Assembly: GCF_022751215.1 (NCBI RefSeq)
Contig: NZ_JAICDG010000001.1
Coordinates: 186,001-250,000, forward strand
Direction of reading: 5' to 3'
Length of the DNA: 64,000 nt
Source of the DNA: Actinomadura terrae
GTDB lineage: Bacteria; Actinomycetota; Actinomycetes; Streptosporangiales; Streptosporangiaceae
The notes beneath the pieces are model-generated. The model saw only the letters and a list, made by a program, of their open reading frames with translations. It had not been told where the DNA came from and ran no database searches. This document shows, piece by piece, positions 52,399-64,000 of this stretch. The position numbers and the translations under genes were made by a program. The first letter of the stretch is position 1. Every line of letters begins with the position of its first letter.

Positions 52399-53565
52399 AT
52401 GGCGTTGAAGCGGCGCCGACTAGCCCAACGTCGGCGATCAATGGGTTACAGCCAAGAGAGCCTGGCCGAGGAACTCAATACAGATCGATCAACCGTCGGC
52501 CGGTGGGAACGCGCCGAAACCGATCCAATGCCTTGGATCCGCCCCAAACTCGCCCAAAAGCTTGGGATCACGCTTGACGAGTTGAACGATCTCCTCACCG
52601 ACGTCCAGCAGGTCCCGGAGCAGCAGGGCGATCGCCTGGACTACGCGCTTCACAATCCCAGCAAAGTCGATCTTGTCGCGGTCGCCTACCTCCGGCAGCG
52701 CGTCCACGATCTTGCTGACGGCTACGACGACCACCCATCAGCGCTGATACTGGCCAAGGCGGGGCAGTGCCACGGCCAGGTCTCCTACCTTCGCCAGCAC
52801 ACCCCGAGTGATCGCGTCCGCCACGAACTGTGGACGGTGGAATCCGAATCGGCGATCCTCATGGGTCAGCTCGTCTGGGACGCATCACAGCGCCGCGACC
52901 ACGCCACCGCGTTGGCCTTCTACGACCAGGCGGTCACAGCCGCACGCGAGCGGTGCGACCCGCTAACCGAGGGACAGGCAGAGCTGCGCAAGTGTTACGT
53001 CGCCCTGTACGGTGCACGAAACCCCGGTGAGGGGCTCGCCCGAGCCAGACGCGCCGCTCGGATCAGCCGTAATGTCAGTAATGTCCTAACGGGACTCGCC
53101 CTACTTCATGCTGCCGAAGCGTATGCCATGGCAGGAGACCAAAAGAACTGCGAGAAGATGCTCGGCTCCGCCGAAAGTACCTTCGCAAGGATCCAGCCGG
53201 ATGATCTAGCCAGCGAGCAGTTTTCGCCGACTCAGTTCGGACGGTTGGCCGGATCCTGCTACCTCTTCCTCGGAAACCCGGCGAAAGCGCAAGTCTATCT
53301 AGAACAGACAGCCGCCAACCTGCACGCTTGGCAGAAGTCGCGAGCCATCGTGTTGGGCAACCTGAGCTTGGCGCATCTGCGTCAAGAAAATATCGATGGC
53401 GCCATCGAGATCCTCAACGAGACCATAGATATCTTGGAAAGTACACGTGGAGGTGGAGGTCTCAACATCGCGTTCACAGCCGGACGCGAGCTACGGCCAT
53501 GGCGGCAGTTGACCTCCGTGTGCGACGTACATGATCGACTACTGGGACTCATGACCACCGCCTGA
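52399..53565 (+). CDS. XRE-family regulator with TPR-like domain
   Basis: A 388-residue protein. N-terminal XRE helix-turn-helix (about 5-60; MGYSQESLAEELNTDRSTVG, then RWERAETDPMPW). From about residue 85 on there are TPR-like helical hairpins (ALAFYDQAVTAARERCDP; LTGLALLHAAEAYAMAGD; AIEILNETIDILE). This layout resembles Gram-positive peptide-sensing or SARP-partner regulators. AGAAGGG precedes the ATG. Codon bias is weaker than the core genome, consistent with an accessory locus. It is followed after 12 nt by the 5-FCL-like gene. Confidence 0.85.
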   Translation: MALKRRRLAQRRRSMGYSQESLAEELNTDRSTVGRWERAETDPMPWIRPKLAQKLGITLDELNDLLTDVQQVPEQQGDRLDYALHNPSKVDLVAVAYLRQRVHDLADGYDDHPSALILAKAGQCHGQVSYLRQHTPSDRVRHELWTVESESAILMGQLVWDASQRRDHATALAFYDQAVTAARERCDPLTEGQAELRKCYVALYGARNPGEGLARARRAARISRNVSNVLTGLALLHAAEAYAMAGDQKNCEKMLGSAESTFARIQPDDLASEQFSPTQFGRLAGSCYLFLGNPAKAQVYLEQTAANLHAWQKSRAIVLGNLSLAHLRQENIDGAIEILNETIDILESTRGGGGLNIAFTAGRELRPWRQLTSVCDVHDRLLGLMTTA

Positions 53566-53577
53566 GGAGCGCACCGC

Positions 53578-54297
53578 ATGGCCAGCACAGACCAAGCCAA
53601 GCGCCTCGTACGAGAACGCATCTGGGATCTCTTGGAGCAGCGGGACGCCGTACCTGAACCAGGTGTCCACGGTCACATCCCAGACTTCCACGGCGCCGTC
53701 GCCGCTGCGGAACGACTGGCGGGACTGCCTACCTGGCAGGCCGCCCAAGTGGTCAAGGCGGTACCCGACCAGGCCCAACACCCTGTGCGAACCCATGCCT
53801 TGTTCACAGGCAAGCTTCTCTACATGGCTGTGCCCAGGCTCGCCGACCCCTTGCCGTTCTACCTGCTCGATCCGGAGACCCTGCCAGTTCCTCCCGCCGA
53901 GGCCGCAACCGCGAGAACTGCCGCCAAGGTCGCCCGCAAGGTGGCAGTCGAAGAGATGCGCCCCGTCGACGTCGTGGTCTGCGGCAGCGTCGCGGTAAAC
54001 CGCGCAGGCGCCCGCCTAGGAAAGGGCGCCGGGTACTCCGACATCGAAGTCGCCCTTCTGTGCGAGGCCGGCCTCGTCACGCCGCGAACCACCATCGTGA
54101 CAACCGTGCATCCCCTCCAGGTAGTCGACGAACCGCTCCCCGAGGAAGAGCACGACTTCCGGGTAGACCTGATCGTCACGCCAGACGAGGTCATCCCCTG
54201 CGGCCCGTCCCGTAGGCCATCCGGCCTCCTCTGGAACAGCCTGACCGCCGAGAAGATCGCTTCCATCCCGCTACTTGCCGCCCGCGCCCCAAAGTAA
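53578..54297 (+). CDS. 5-formyltetrahydrofolate cyclo-ligase-like protein (second copy)
   Basis: A 239-residue protein of the 5-FCL/NagB-like fold, similar to MTHFSD-type homologues. GKGAGYSDIEVALLCEAG corresponds to the phosphate loop of true 5-FCL, while the C-terminus (HDFRVDLIVTPDEVIPCGP) matches the usual end of the domain. It is longer than the housekeeping enzyme at 40114 and belongs to a divergent branch. Transcribed with the XRE-TPR gene. Whether it acts on folates or another substrate is open. Confidence 0.78.
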   Translation: MASTDQAKRLVRERIWDLLEQRDAVPEPGVHGHIPDFHGAVAAAERLAGLPTWQAAQVVKAVPDQAQHPVRTHALFTGKLLYMAVPRLADPLPFYLLDPETLPVPPAEAATARTAAKVARKVAVEEMRPVDVVVCGSVAVNRAGARLGKGAGYSDIEVALLCEAGLVTPRTTIVTTVHPLQVVDEPLPEEEHDFRVDLIVTPDEVIPCGPSRRPSGLLWNSLTAEKIASIPLLAARAPK

Positions 54298-55212
54298 GGC
54301 GCCTCGACGCAAAGCCGCCCTGACACCGACCAACGCGCCGCCACCAGCAGAACAGCTCACCGCCAGACCGCACCCGACACGGCATCCGATGCGCACACCG
54401 AGACAACGCCGCCACCCGCTGCGGCACCTCCTCTCCCGCTACGGCGCCACCTCCCGGATCGCGCCCGATCCTCACCACACGCTGGACCGCGCCCGGTCCA
54501 GCCGCCATAAGTGCACGATTTCCATTTCTTGCCCCGCGCCAGCGGAGCCCCCAACGGGCGGCTCATAGCTGGGGCGCCCGATAAGAAGACTGGCTCTTCC
54601 TCTCTGGAGGGGCCCAGGGACGACATCCGGGCTGAGTTGAGCCATGATGAGCAGCAGGGAGATCGCCACGACCCCACAACCCGTTCCCACACTCGGCATC
54701 GCATGAGGCTGCCGTGAGCGCGGATCCAAACGTTTATGAACAACTCGCCTCCACCACATCAGCGCCCGAGATCGGCCGACCAGTGCCCGTCTGCCTCTCA
54801 GCTATAGCAACACCCCTACCGGCGAAGGACCGCCCGAGGTTGACCGGCCACACTGCCGCTTCCACACCTCAACCGCCCGGTCGTCACGTTCGACGGCGCG
54901 GCCTCCGGGCACCTGCACTGAGCTTCCCCCGTACGGCGGACACTTGACCTGAGGTCACCGGCGATCATCAGGAGGGATGTTCGCCATGCCGTCACCACAC
55001 TCGCCGCATCCGGGTTCTGGCGCCACCGGCCACCCGACCACAGCGTGGGTGACCCGAGCGGCGCGGAACCTGGTCATGGCTCTTGGGTACGCGGGCTGCC
55101 GGGCACGGTTCTTGATCCGCGACCGGACGCTAAGTTCCCTGCGCTGTTCGTGACCTGCGCGGACGAGGTTTTCGGCAGGGGCGGCACCAGCGGTACCGAT
55201 CCGTCGCGGCGA
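54298..55212. other. Interval between the 5-FCL-like gene and the LAL regulator
   Basis: About 915 nt without a strong gene. A weak leftward ORF at 54472-54699 (75 aa, starting MPSVGTGCGVVAISLLLIMA) could encode a small exported or membrane protein, but its codon bias and start context are poor. The rest shows nothing. Confidence 0.4.
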
Positions 55213-58023
55213 TCATGGTGGTGGGTCGTCTTTGGAGTCGGCCACCAGGCGCGTGAGTTCGACGCGTGAGCCGATGCCGAGTTTGCGGTACACCTGCCGC
55301 AGGTGGAAGGCGACGGTGTGCACGCTGATGAACAGTCGATCGGCGACGCGCTGATTGGTCAGTCCCTGCGCGACGAGCAGGGAGACCCGCTGCTCGGTCC
55401 CGGTGAGTCCCGCCCAGCCGCTGGCGGGCCGCCTGCGGTTGTCCCAATGGCGACGCCGCTCGCCCAACTGGCGGAGCCTGCTGCGCACTCGGGCGGTGTC
55501 TCGCCCCGCCCCGGCGGCCCGATACTGCGACAGTGCCGCATCGAGGGCCTGCACTGCCTGCTCGCGTTCCCCGCTGTGGTGTCGCAGCAGCAATGCCAGG
55601 TCTTCGCTGGCCAAGGCGCGCGCCCACGGATCGGTGTGCGCCCTGGCGGCAGCGTGCAGCACCTCGGGGTCGCCGTACAGAACAGCGCGGGCGTGTTGGG
55701 CCGCAGTCGACACGCTGGGCACGGTGGGATTGCGCCGGGCGATATCGTCAGCGGCCGCGACGATCCGTTCGGCCCCTGATGCCTCGCCGGCCGCCAGCGC
55801 GGTCCGTGTCAGCCATGCCGGTGCGGCGGGACCGCTGAGAAGCAACCGGTAGTGGTCCTGCGGACTGTCGAACAGGTCGCTCAGCGCCGTCACGGCGGCT
55901 TGCGGACCTTCGCGGGCTTCGGTCACCTGCGCCGCGACCAGGTCCGGGAGACCGAGGTCACGCGGGTGGCGCTCGGCCGCCCGGCGATCTTCTGCCGGGG
56001 GCGGCGCCGCATCCTCCAGGTCACCGCGGCGCAGCGCGGCCGCCGACAGTGCGCATCTCGCGGCCGCTGCCAGGAGAGGGGCGCCCGCTGCGGTTGCCTC
56101 ATCGAGTCCGGATCTCGCCTCCGCGATCGCCTCGCCTGGTCGTCCCTCCACCAAGTGCAGCCAGGCGCGCAGGATCGCCAGGCCCGGCGACCACGCCGCC
56201 GGGTTACTCCTGCCGAGCCCCCCGGTCGCGGTCTCCATCGCCTGCCGGGCTTCATCGAGCCGCCGCAACTGCACCAGCCTCATGGCGAGGATCATGCTGG
56301 GATGTGGCTGACCGGCGTCCAGGGCGGCGCCCAGCGTCCTTTTGGCTGCCTCCTCCAGCAAGTCGAGCGCGGTCGTGAGGCGCGCCGCGTCCCAGGCGTC
56401 CTGCGCGAGCAGGACGAGCGCAGCGATTGTCAGAGGCCGACTGGGAGACTCGTCACCGACGACGATCTGTTGCGCCCGGTCCCGCAGATCGGCGTTCCCG
56501 CTCCGAAGAGTTTCAGCTTGCAGGAGGGCGAGCTCGGCACGCTGGTGCAACTCCTTGGGCAGCTCTGCGATGTCGAGCGCGGCCTGGGCCGTCTCCGCCG
56601 CTCTGCTCGCCTGGCCCATGGGGAGCAGGGCGAGCGCCTGGATGATCATTATCTCGGCGGCGATGGCGCCGGTCGCGTTGCCGCACAGCGCCGCGTCCGC
56701 GAGCTTCACGGTCTCGGCCGGTCGGCCGGCGGCCAAGAGCGCATGCAGGACGGCCAGTACCCGCGGAATGTGCAATGGGTCGATGGGATCGGTGAGTTCG
56801 AGAGCGCGCGCTGCGATGTCGACGGTGATGTACGAGGCGCCGGCGGACGTTCGGGCTGCGGCCTCGTCCAAGCCCGCCAGAGCGTGGGGGTCGCCCGACC
56901 TTGCCCCGCTCATCAGGAGGGTGGCCGCCGCCGTGGTCCGGGCCCCACGCTCCAGCAGCAGCCACCCGATCTGTCCCTGAAGGGATTGGCGGACGGGGGC
57001 GGGAATACCGTCCGCGACGGTCCGGCGGACGAGGTCGTGCCGGAAGGCCAGATCGTCCCCGCGAGCCTCCAGGAGGTCGGCCGCGACCGCGGCCTCCAGC
57101 GCGGGCAGGAGTTCGGCCGGGGTGATTCTGAGGAGTTCGGCGGCGTCCTGGGGGTGGAAGGTGGCGCCGACGACGGCCGCGACCTCGAGAAGATGCCGGG
57201 TGCCGGGGTCCAGGACGTCGAGCCGCTGCTTCACCAGCAACCGGATCCGTTCCGGGAGACGGGTGCTGGTCAGGCACGCGTGTCCGTCACGCACCACGAG
57301 GCTGCCTTCCTCGCGCAGTCCTTTCAGCAGCTGAACGATCAATGAGGGATTCCCGCCGGCCTGGCCGGCCAGGACGTGGAGGGCGCGGTCAGGTTTCGCG
57401 CCCACAGTGTCGATGAACAGTCCGAGGACCGCCTCATCGTCGAAAGGAGGCAGTGTCAGATGGGTCGCGCCCGTCGCTCTCAGCAGTGTGAACAACCGGT
57501 CCAGGGCGTGCCCGCCCGCTGCGCGGCGGCGGGCCAGTATCCAGCACACGGGCGAGGCGACCAATTGCGCCGGCAGTATCCGGAGCGCGCTGATCAAGGC
57601 GGAATCGGCCCACTGCATATCGTCCAGCACCACCAGAATCCTGCTGGAGTGGGCCTTGGCCTCCACCGCGGCCCGCAAATGTTCGACCTGCCTGGCCGGA
57701 CGCCCGGATTCGGCGGTTGTCTCGCTGAGATCCACGATCCCCGTCAGAGCCGACGCAAGCGGCTCCATCAGCGTCGGCGGCCCAAGCTCGACGGGACCGC
57801 CGGACGCCACGAGGTATCCGTTGCGTGCAGCCGCCTGACAGACCTCGGCCAGAAAATGGGTACGCCCGATTCCCGCCTCTCCCTCGACGAGCAGCACCCG
57901 GGCCGCGCTCGACTCGGGGGCGGCTGGCGGGGCGGGCCCGGTCAACAGGTCGGTGACCTGTCGGTGCTCATGGCCCCGGTCCAAGGCCGTTCGCTCGGTC
58001 GGTGGCGGCTGCGGTCGGTTCAC
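55213..58023 (-). CDS. LAL-type (MalT-like) ATPase regulator with LuxR helix-turn-helix
   Basis: A 936-residue STAND regulator. The P-loop GEAGIGRT (48-55) has Arg54 in place of the normal Lys. A Walker B-like ILVVLDDMQWAD follows near 130, then a winged helix and a long TPR-like array. The C-terminal LuxR HTH (about 868-930) reads LTGTEQRVSLLVAQGLTNQR with VADRLFISVHTVAFHLRQVY. Such proteins activate operons when ligand and ATP bind. The Lys-to-Arg change may weaken ATP use. It diverges from dnaK, though across nearly 600 nt. Confidence 0.88.
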   Translation of the reverse strand: MNRPQPPPTERTALDRGHEHRQVTDLLTGPAPPAAPESSAARVLLVEGEAGIGRTHFLAEVCQAAARNGYLVASGGPVELGPPTLMEPLASALTGIVDLSETTAESGRPARQVEHLRAAVEAKAHSSRILVVLDDMQWADSALISALRILPAQLVASPVCWILARRRAAGGHALDRLFTLLRATGATHLTLPPFDDEAVLGLFIDTVGAKPDRALHVLAGQAGGNPSLIVQLLKGLREEGSLVVRDGHACLTSTRLPERIRLLVKQRLDVLDPGTRHLLEVAAVVGATFHPQDAAELLRITPAELLPALEAAVAADLLEARGDDLAFRHDLVRRTVADGIPAPVRQSLQGQIGWLLLERGARTTAAATLLMSGARSGDPHALAGLDEAAARTSAGASYITVDIAARALELTDPIDPLHIPRVLAVLHALLAAGRPAETVKLADAALCGNATGAIAAEIMIIQALALLPMGQASRAAETAQAALDIAELPKELHQRAELALLQAETLRSGNADLRDRAQQIVVGDESPSRPLTIAALVLLAQDAWDAARLTTALDLLEEAAKRTLGAALDAGQPHPSMILAMRLVQLRRLDEARQAMETATGGLGRSNPAAWSPGLAILRAWLHLVEGRPGEAIAEARSGLDEATAAGAPLLAAAARCALSAAALRRGDLEDAAPPPAEDRRAAERHPRDLGLPDLVAAQVTEAREGPQAAVTALSDLFDSPQDHYRLLLSGPAAPAWLTRTALAAGEASGAERIVAAADDIARRNPTVPSVSTAAQHARAVLYGDPEVLHAAARAHTDPWARALASEDLALLLRHHSGEREQAVQALDAALSQYRAAGAGRDTARVRSRLRQLGERRRHWDNRRRPASGWAGLTGTEQRVSLLVAQGLTNQRVADRLFISVHTVAFHLRQVYRKLGIGSRVELTRLVADSKDDPPP

Positions 58024-58617
58024 AGGGCGCCTCTGCCCCTGACCGCAGGTGGCATGTCCGTGCCGAAGATCAGCAGCTGGCCCTCTTCCTCAAAATCACC
58101 GATGTTTTACCGATTGAAGACCGGAGCCCGTCACAGCAGGGCGCTGTCAAAGCCGGAGGTCGAGAACGGGTCGCATGCGTTTCCTTGCGGCGGCTGAGGG
58201 TCGCGCCGGTCGGGGAAGACGGTCGGGGACCAGCGCGTGGGCCAGCCACACATGTGCATCCTCAGAACTGACAGGCTACGAGGGGACCAGGCCCGGTGGG
58301 GGGCGACGACACGCCTGGCACCGGCTCGAGACGCCCGGCCGAGGGGGCGGACGCCTGCCGACGGCGGGAGCCGGACAGCAGCGGATCGGCAGAGCACGAC
58401 GATGCTCCGATTCCACCTACCCGGTCGAAGGATGTGGCCGGCGGCACACAGCACGAGCATCGGTAGGGACGGGTTTTCGTGTGCGTTCGGTGGAGCCGTA
58501 AAAGCGCGCCACCAGTCCTCCGAGCCCACCAGTTTCGGCCAGAGGCGTGGGAGGCCGGAGTCTCGGCCCTGTCAAGAGGGACCGAGACCGTCCCGCAAAG
58601 CTACGGAAGGACATGTG
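58024..58617. promoter_or_regulatory. Divergent region upstream of the dnaK operon
   Basis: 594 nt with no supportable gene. A hairpin close to the dnaK start has arms 58560-58570 and 58577-58588 (11 bp with one bulge, loop gtcaag), ending 29 nt before the ATG. I see no HAIR or CIRCE element, so control by HspR or HrcA is not evident. The stem could affect translation or be a regulator site. Confidence 0.5.
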
Positions 58618-60501
58618 ATGGCCAGAGCAGTCGGGATCGACCTGGGCACCACCAACTCGGTCATCGCGGTGACCGAGGGCGGCAAGCCTACCGTCGTCCC
58701 CAACTCCGAGGGCGCCCGGACGACCCCGTCGGTGGTGGCGTTCACCGAGCAGGGGGAACGCCTGGTCGGCCAGTTGGCGCGGCGGCAGGCGATCCTCAAC
58801 CCCAAGGGCACCATCTCCTCGGCCAAGCGTTTCATCGGGCGCCGCTACGAGGAGGTCGCCAGTGAGAAGGACGCGGTCTCCTTCGACGTGACCGAGGGAC
58901 CGGACGGGACGGTCCGCTTCGATGTCCGGGGCAAGAAGTACGCCCCGGAGGAGATCTCCGCACAAGTCCTGCGCAAGCTCGTGGAGGACGCGGGCAAGTC
59001 CCTCGGCGAGAAGGTCACCGAGGCCGTGATCACTGTTCCGGCCTACTTCAACGACGCGCAGCGTCAGGCGACCACCGACGCCGGACGCATCGCCGGCCTG
59101 GAAGTGCTGCGCATCATCAACGAGCCGACGGCGGCGGCGCTCGCCTACGGCCTGGACAAGAAGTCCAACGAGACCGTACTGGTGTTCGACCTCGGCGGGG
59201 GGACCTTCGACGTCAGCCTGCTGAACATCGGCGACGACGTGGTGGAGGTCCGCGCCACCTCCGGCGACGGCCACCTGGGCGGCGACGACTTCGACCGCCG
59301 TGTCGTCGATCACCTCGCCGAGGAGTTCCAGCGCGACAACGGCATCGACCTCCGCACGGACCCGCAAGCGCTGCAACGGCTGTTCGAGGCGGCGGAGAAG
59401 GCCAAGATCGAGCTGTCGAGCGTGACGCAGACCCAGATCAACCTGCCGTTCGTCACCGCCGACGCCACCGGCCCCAAGCATCTGAACACCACGCTGATGC
59501 GGTCGACGTTCGAGCAGATCACCGGTGACCTGATCGAGCGTTGCACCGGGCCGATGGAGCGGGCCATGCGCGACGCCAAGGTCAGCGCCGACGACATCGA
59601 CGAAGTGATCATGGTGGGCGGGTCCACCCGGATCCCGGCGGTGCAGAGCCTGGTCCGCCGCAAGACCGGCGACCGCGAGCCCAACATGACCGTCAATCCC
59701 GACGAGGTCGTCGCGCTGGGCGCGGCCATCCAGGCCGGCGTGCTCAAGGGTGAGGTCAAGGACGTCCTGCTGCTGGACGTCACGCCCCTGTCCCTGGGCG
59801 TGGAGACCCTCGGCGGCGTGATGACCAAGGTCATCGAGCGCAACACCACGATCCCGGCGCGCCGCACCGAGACCTTCAGCACCGCCGAGGACAGCCAGAA
59901 CGCCGTCGACATCGTGGTTCTCCAGGGCGAGCGGGAGCGGGCGGCCGACAACCGCGTGCTGGGGCGCTTCCGGCTGGAGAACATCCGTCCCGCGCCGCGC
60001 GGCGAACCTCAGATCGAGGTGACCTTCGACATCGACGCCAACGGCATCCTCAACGTCTCCGCGCGGGACAAGGACACCGGCGCGGAGCAGCGCATCACCA
60101 TCAGCCAGAGCTCGAACCTCGACGAGAGCGAGGTCGAGCGGATGGTCACCGACGCCGAGAGGCACCGCCAGGACGACGCCCGGCTGCGTGAGCAGGTCGA
60201 CGCGCGCAACGACCTGGACGCGGCCGTCTACCAGGTCGAACGGCGGCTCGAAGAGCTGGGCGACAACGTGCCCCCGCACGAGAGGGCACGTGCGGAGTCG
60301 CTGATCGAGGACGGTCGTCAGGCCGTCAAGGAGGAGGCGCCACTGGAGCGGCTGCGGTCACTGACCGCCGATCTCCAGCAGGTGCTGCACGGCCTCGGCA
60401 CCACCTCCGGCCCTGACGCGGGCGGCGGCCCGCAGCAGGGCGGCCCCACGACGGGAGGATCCGACGACGATGTCATCGATGCGGAATTCACGACCGAATG
60501 A
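58618..60501 (+). CDS. dnaK: Molecular chaperone DnaK (Hsp70)
   Basis: A 627-residue Hsp70. ATPase-domain signatures [14 protein letters not shown] ([14 protein letters not shown]), [14 protein letters not shown] and [14 protein letters not shown], a linker [19 protein letters not shown], the substrate-binding domain, and an acidic tail ending [12 protein letters not shown]. The tail differs from the Gly-rich EEVVDEE-type end of the main housekeeping DnaK, suggesting a second, operon-specific copy. GGAAGGA precedes the ATG. First gene of dnaK-grpE-cbpA-cbpM-clpB. Confidence 0.95.
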   Translation: MARAVGIDLGTTNSVIAVTEGGKPTVVPNSEGARTTPSVVAFTEQGERLVGQLARRQAILNPKGTISSAKRFIGRRYEEVASEKDAVSFDVTEGPDGTVRFDVRGKKYAPEEISAQVLRKLVEDAGKSLGEKVTEAVITVPAYFNDAQRQATTDAGRIAGLEVLRIINEPTAAALAYGLDKKSNETVLVFDLGGGTFDVSLLNIGDDVVEVRATSGDGHLGGDDFDRRVVDHLAEEFQRDNGIDLRTDPQALQRLFEAAEKAKIELSSVTQTQINLPFVTADATGPKHLNTTLMRSTFEQITGDLIERCTGPMERAMRDAKVSADDIDEVIMVGGSTRIPAVQSLVRRKTGDREPNMTVNPDEVVALGAAIQAGVLKGEVKDVLLLDVTPLSLGVETLGGVMTKVIERNTTIPARRTETFSTAEDSQNAVDIVVLQGERERAADNRVLGRFRLENIRPAPRGEPQIEVTFDIDANGILNVSARDKDTGAEQRITISQSSNLDESEVERMVTDAERHRQDDARLREQVDARNDLDAAVYQVERRLEELGDNVPPHERARAESLIEDGRQAVKEEAPLERLRSLTADLQQVLHGLGTTSGPDAGGGPQQGGPTTGGSDDDVIDAEFTTE

Positions 60502-60997
60502 CGATGCCCAGCAGTCCCAGCAGTCTGAGGGAGCCGAGGATCTGGCTGCACGCGTGGACGAACTGCAAGCGCGCGTGGCCGAGCTCGAAGACCTGCGGCG
60601 GCGTGCCCTCGCGGATCTGGACAACACGCGTAAACGCATGGGGCGGGACCTGGAGCGCGAACGTCAGGCGCAGCGGGACGAGGTGAGCGCGCGATGGCTG
60701 CCGGTCGTCGACGATCTCGAACGCGCGCTCCAGCACGCCGGCGCCGACCCGGCGAGCCTCATGGAGGGCGTGCGGGGCGTGTACGACCGGGCGCTGGCGA
60801 CGCTGCGCGAACTCGGCTACTCACGCCGGGACGACATGGGAGCCCGTTTCGACCCGGCTCGCCATGAGGCGGTCGCGGTCCGCGGCGAAACCGGCTCGCC
60901 TCCGGGCACGGTGGTGGAGGTGCATCTGCCCGGCTACGGCGATGACGAGCACCAGCTGCGGCCGGCGCTGGTGTCGGTGGCGGGCAAGGATCAGTGA
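60470..60997 (+). CDS. grpE: Nucleotide exchange factor GrpE
   Basis: A 175-residue GrpE. An N-terminal coiled coil ([20 protein letters not shown]) with the [18 protein letters not shown] helix is followed by a beta wing ending [18 protein letters not shown]. It releases ADP from DnaK. The start lies inside the end of dnaK (32 nt overlap), with GGGAGGA about 10 nt upstream, so translation is coupled. It is a short GrpE with a small N-terminal extension. Confidence 0.9.
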   Translation: MSSMRNSRPNDDAQQSQQSEGAEDLAARVDELQARVAELEDLRRRALADLDNTRKRMGRDLERERQAQRDEVSARWLPVVDDLERALQHAGADPASLMEGVRGVYDRALATLRELGYSRRDDMGARFDPARHEAVAVRGETGSPPGTVVEVHLPGYGDDEHQLRPALVSVAGKDQ

Positions 60998-61956
60998 TGG
61001 CCGTCAGCGATCCTTATGAGGTTCTCGGCGTCTCGCGGGACGCCGGGCAGGACGAGATCCAGCGCCAGTACCGGAAGCTGGCCCGTCAGTACCATCCCGA
61101 CGTCAACAAGGATCCCGGCGCCGAAGAGAGGTTCAAGGACGTATCGGAGTCCTACGCCATCCTTTCCGATCCCGACCAGCGCCGCCGCTACGACGCGTTC
61201 GGGCCGGACTTCCGCCAGGTCCCGGAGGACGTCGACCCCGACATGTGGGCGCGCTCGCAGTCCCGGGCCAGGGCCGGCGCCCGCGGGGGAGCGGGTCCCG
61301 GGGCCGGCTACACCACCTCGGGCGGTTTCGGCGAGGGCATCGACTTCGAGGACCTGTTCGGCGGGTTGTTCGGCGCCCGTGGGCGCGGCGGCCCGGCCGG
61401 GCGCGCCGCTTCGGGCGGATGGGGCCCGGTACGGGGGGCCGACCAGGAGGCCGAGGTCCAGGTGAGCGTCGAGGAGGCGTACCGGGGCGGCAAGCACACG
61501 GTCACCCTCGACCGCCCGGGCGGTCCCCGTCGGCTGGAGGTCACGATCCCGGCGGGAGTCACCGACGGCCAGCGCATCCGGCTGGCCGGACAGGGCGGCG
61601 GCGGTGACCCGGCCGGCGACCTGTACCTGATCGCGCGGATCGCACCGCATCCCCGCTACCGGGTCGACGGCCGTAACGTGACCGCCGACCTGCCGCTGAC
61701 TCCCTGGGAGGCGACGCTGGGCGCGACCGTGGCGTTCCAGACACCGGGCGGGGAGGCCAAGGTGAAGGTGCCCGCAGGAACCTCCAGCGGGCGGCGCCTG
61801 CGGCTGCGCGGCCGCGGTCTGCCCAACCCGCGTGGCGACCCGGGAGACCTGTACGCCGAAGCCCGCATCGTGGTGCCGTCCGAGCCGTCCGAGCAGGAGC
61901 GGCGGCTGTTCGAGCAGCTCGCGGAGGCATCGTCGTTCGATCCGAGGAGGGCCTGA
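60997..61956 (+). CDS. cbpA: CbpA-type DnaJ co-chaperone
   Basis: A 319-residue class B J-protein. The J domain (about 5-68) has the HPD motif in QYHPDVNKDPGAEERFKD. A Gly-rich stretch (about 95-135) follows, then the two C-terminal substrate-binding barrels (EVQVSVEEAYRGGKHTVTLD; GGEAKVKVPAGTSSGRRLRL). No zinc-finger cysteines, so CbpA-like rather than DnaJ1. ATG overlaps the grpE stop (TGATG). Confidence 0.92.
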   Translation: MAVSDPYEVLGVSRDAGQDEIQRQYRKLARQYHPDVNKDPGAEERFKDVSESYAILSDPDQRRRYDAFGPDFRQVPEDVDPDMWARSQSRARAGARGGAGPGAGYTTSGGFGEGIDFEDLFGGLFGARGRGGPAGRAASGGWGPVRGADQEAEVQVSVEEAYRGGKHTVTLDRPGGPRRLEVTIPAGVTDGQRIRLAGQGGGGDPAGDLYLIARIAPHPRYRVDGRNVTADLPLTPWEATLGATVAFQTPGGEAKVKVPAGTSSGRRLRLRGRGLPNPRGDPGDLYAEARIVVPSEPSEQERRLFEQLAEASSFDPRRA

Positions 61957-62302
61957 TGGGGCAACTGCTGCCGGGCACCGTCTACGCCATCGTGCACACC
62001 CCGCCGTCGCGGTTGAGACTGGAGACCTTCGCCTCCACCGTCGGCGCCCATCCCGTGCTGGTGCGGCGTCTGGTGCGTCTGGGATTGCTGGACGCCGGTG
62101 CCGATGCCTCGGGTGAGCTGTGGTTCGACCCCGGACAACTCAGCGCGTTCGGCCGCCTCCAGCGACTGCGGGCGGAATTGTCCCTCAACTACGCGGCGCT
62201 CGGACTGGTCGTGGAGCTGCTCGACCGCATCGCGGATCTGGAGCGGGCTCCGCGCCGGGGACCGCCGCGCACCACCTCTCCGCACACCGCTGGAGGACAA
62301 CA

Positions 62303-62321
<19 letters not shown>
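61956..62321 (+). CDS. cbpM: Chaperone modulator CbpM (MerR-like)
   Basis: A 121-residue protein with a MerR-type fold: ETFASTVGAHPVLVRRLVRL helix pair, then FDPGQLSAFGRLQRLRAELS and a dimer helix (YAALGLVVELLDRIADLE). CbpM binds the J domain of CbpA and inhibits it. In streptomycetes the equivalent slot in the dnaK operon holds HspR, a related MerR repressor; this protein has no extended HspR C-terminus, so CbpM is preferred. TGATG overlap with cbpA, and its end overlaps the clpB start. Confidence 0.8.

Positions 62322-64000
<1,679 letters not shown>

Overview
The window is chromosomal DNA of a high-GC filamentous actinobacterium, most like Thermomonosporaceae or Streptosporangiales (Actinomadura-type). 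The evidence is very high third-position GC, many GTG starts, ATGA/GTGA/TGATG overlaps, a class F sortase, SepX/Glp-type genes and a LAL regulator. Genus is an inference; no rRNA is present.

Region 1 (1-9994) is a glycan locus. A tightly coupled leftward operon encodes a NodU-type carbamoyltransferase, a GT2-HAD fusion, a GT9 heptosyltransferase, two further glycosyltransferases, a GmhA-like SIS isomerase and an HldE-type heptose kinase cut by the window edge. Two GT2 genes diverge from it. Together they suggest synthesis and transfer of an activated heptose in a Gram-positive.

Region 2 (10010-19361) is a redox and stress block: ChaB-like protein, a large molybdopterin oxidoreductase lacking the usual fourth Fe-S cysteine, a ferritin-like protein, a hemerythrin protein, a SnoaL-like protein, a long TPR protein and CsbD. 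Region 3 (19883-22001) holds a class F sortase, a processive-type GT2 and an unlisted 57-residue membrane protein.

Region 4 (22334-24552) is the remnant of an element integrated into the 3' end of tRNA-Arg(CCU). It has a duplicated tRNA end, a decayed tyrosine integrase and a secreted-protein gene. Region 5 (24688-43915) carries housekeeping synteny: a VanY-like peptidase, mscL, a SAF-domain protein, mtnP, MMPL, FmdB, a cation antiporter, a dehydrogenase, 5-FCL, galU, glp/moeA, moaC and mogA. It is interrupted between mscL and the SAF gene by a MarR gene pair with a clear multi-site operator and by a 1.75 kb array of long GC-rich repeats.

Region 6 (44123-49020) is a GalNAc/GlcNAc catabolic operon (agaR, agaS, nagA/agaA, pfkB kinase, agaY-type aldolase). 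It lies between mogA and the rimJ-like/sepX pair. Region 7 (50526-54297) has tRNA-Ala(CGC), a densely hairpinned non-coding stretch that may be a structured RNA, two small conserved-looking genes, an XRE-TPR regulator and a second 5-FCL-like protein. Region 8 (55213-64000) has a LAL regulator and the chaperone operon dnaK-grpE-cbpA-cbpM-clpB, cut by the right edge.

The best candidates for undescribed biology are the repeat array at 29.5-31.25 kb, the hairpin cluster at 51.1-51.42 kb, the recurrent duplication of gene tails including stop codons at three loci, and the heptose/carbamoyl glycan operon.
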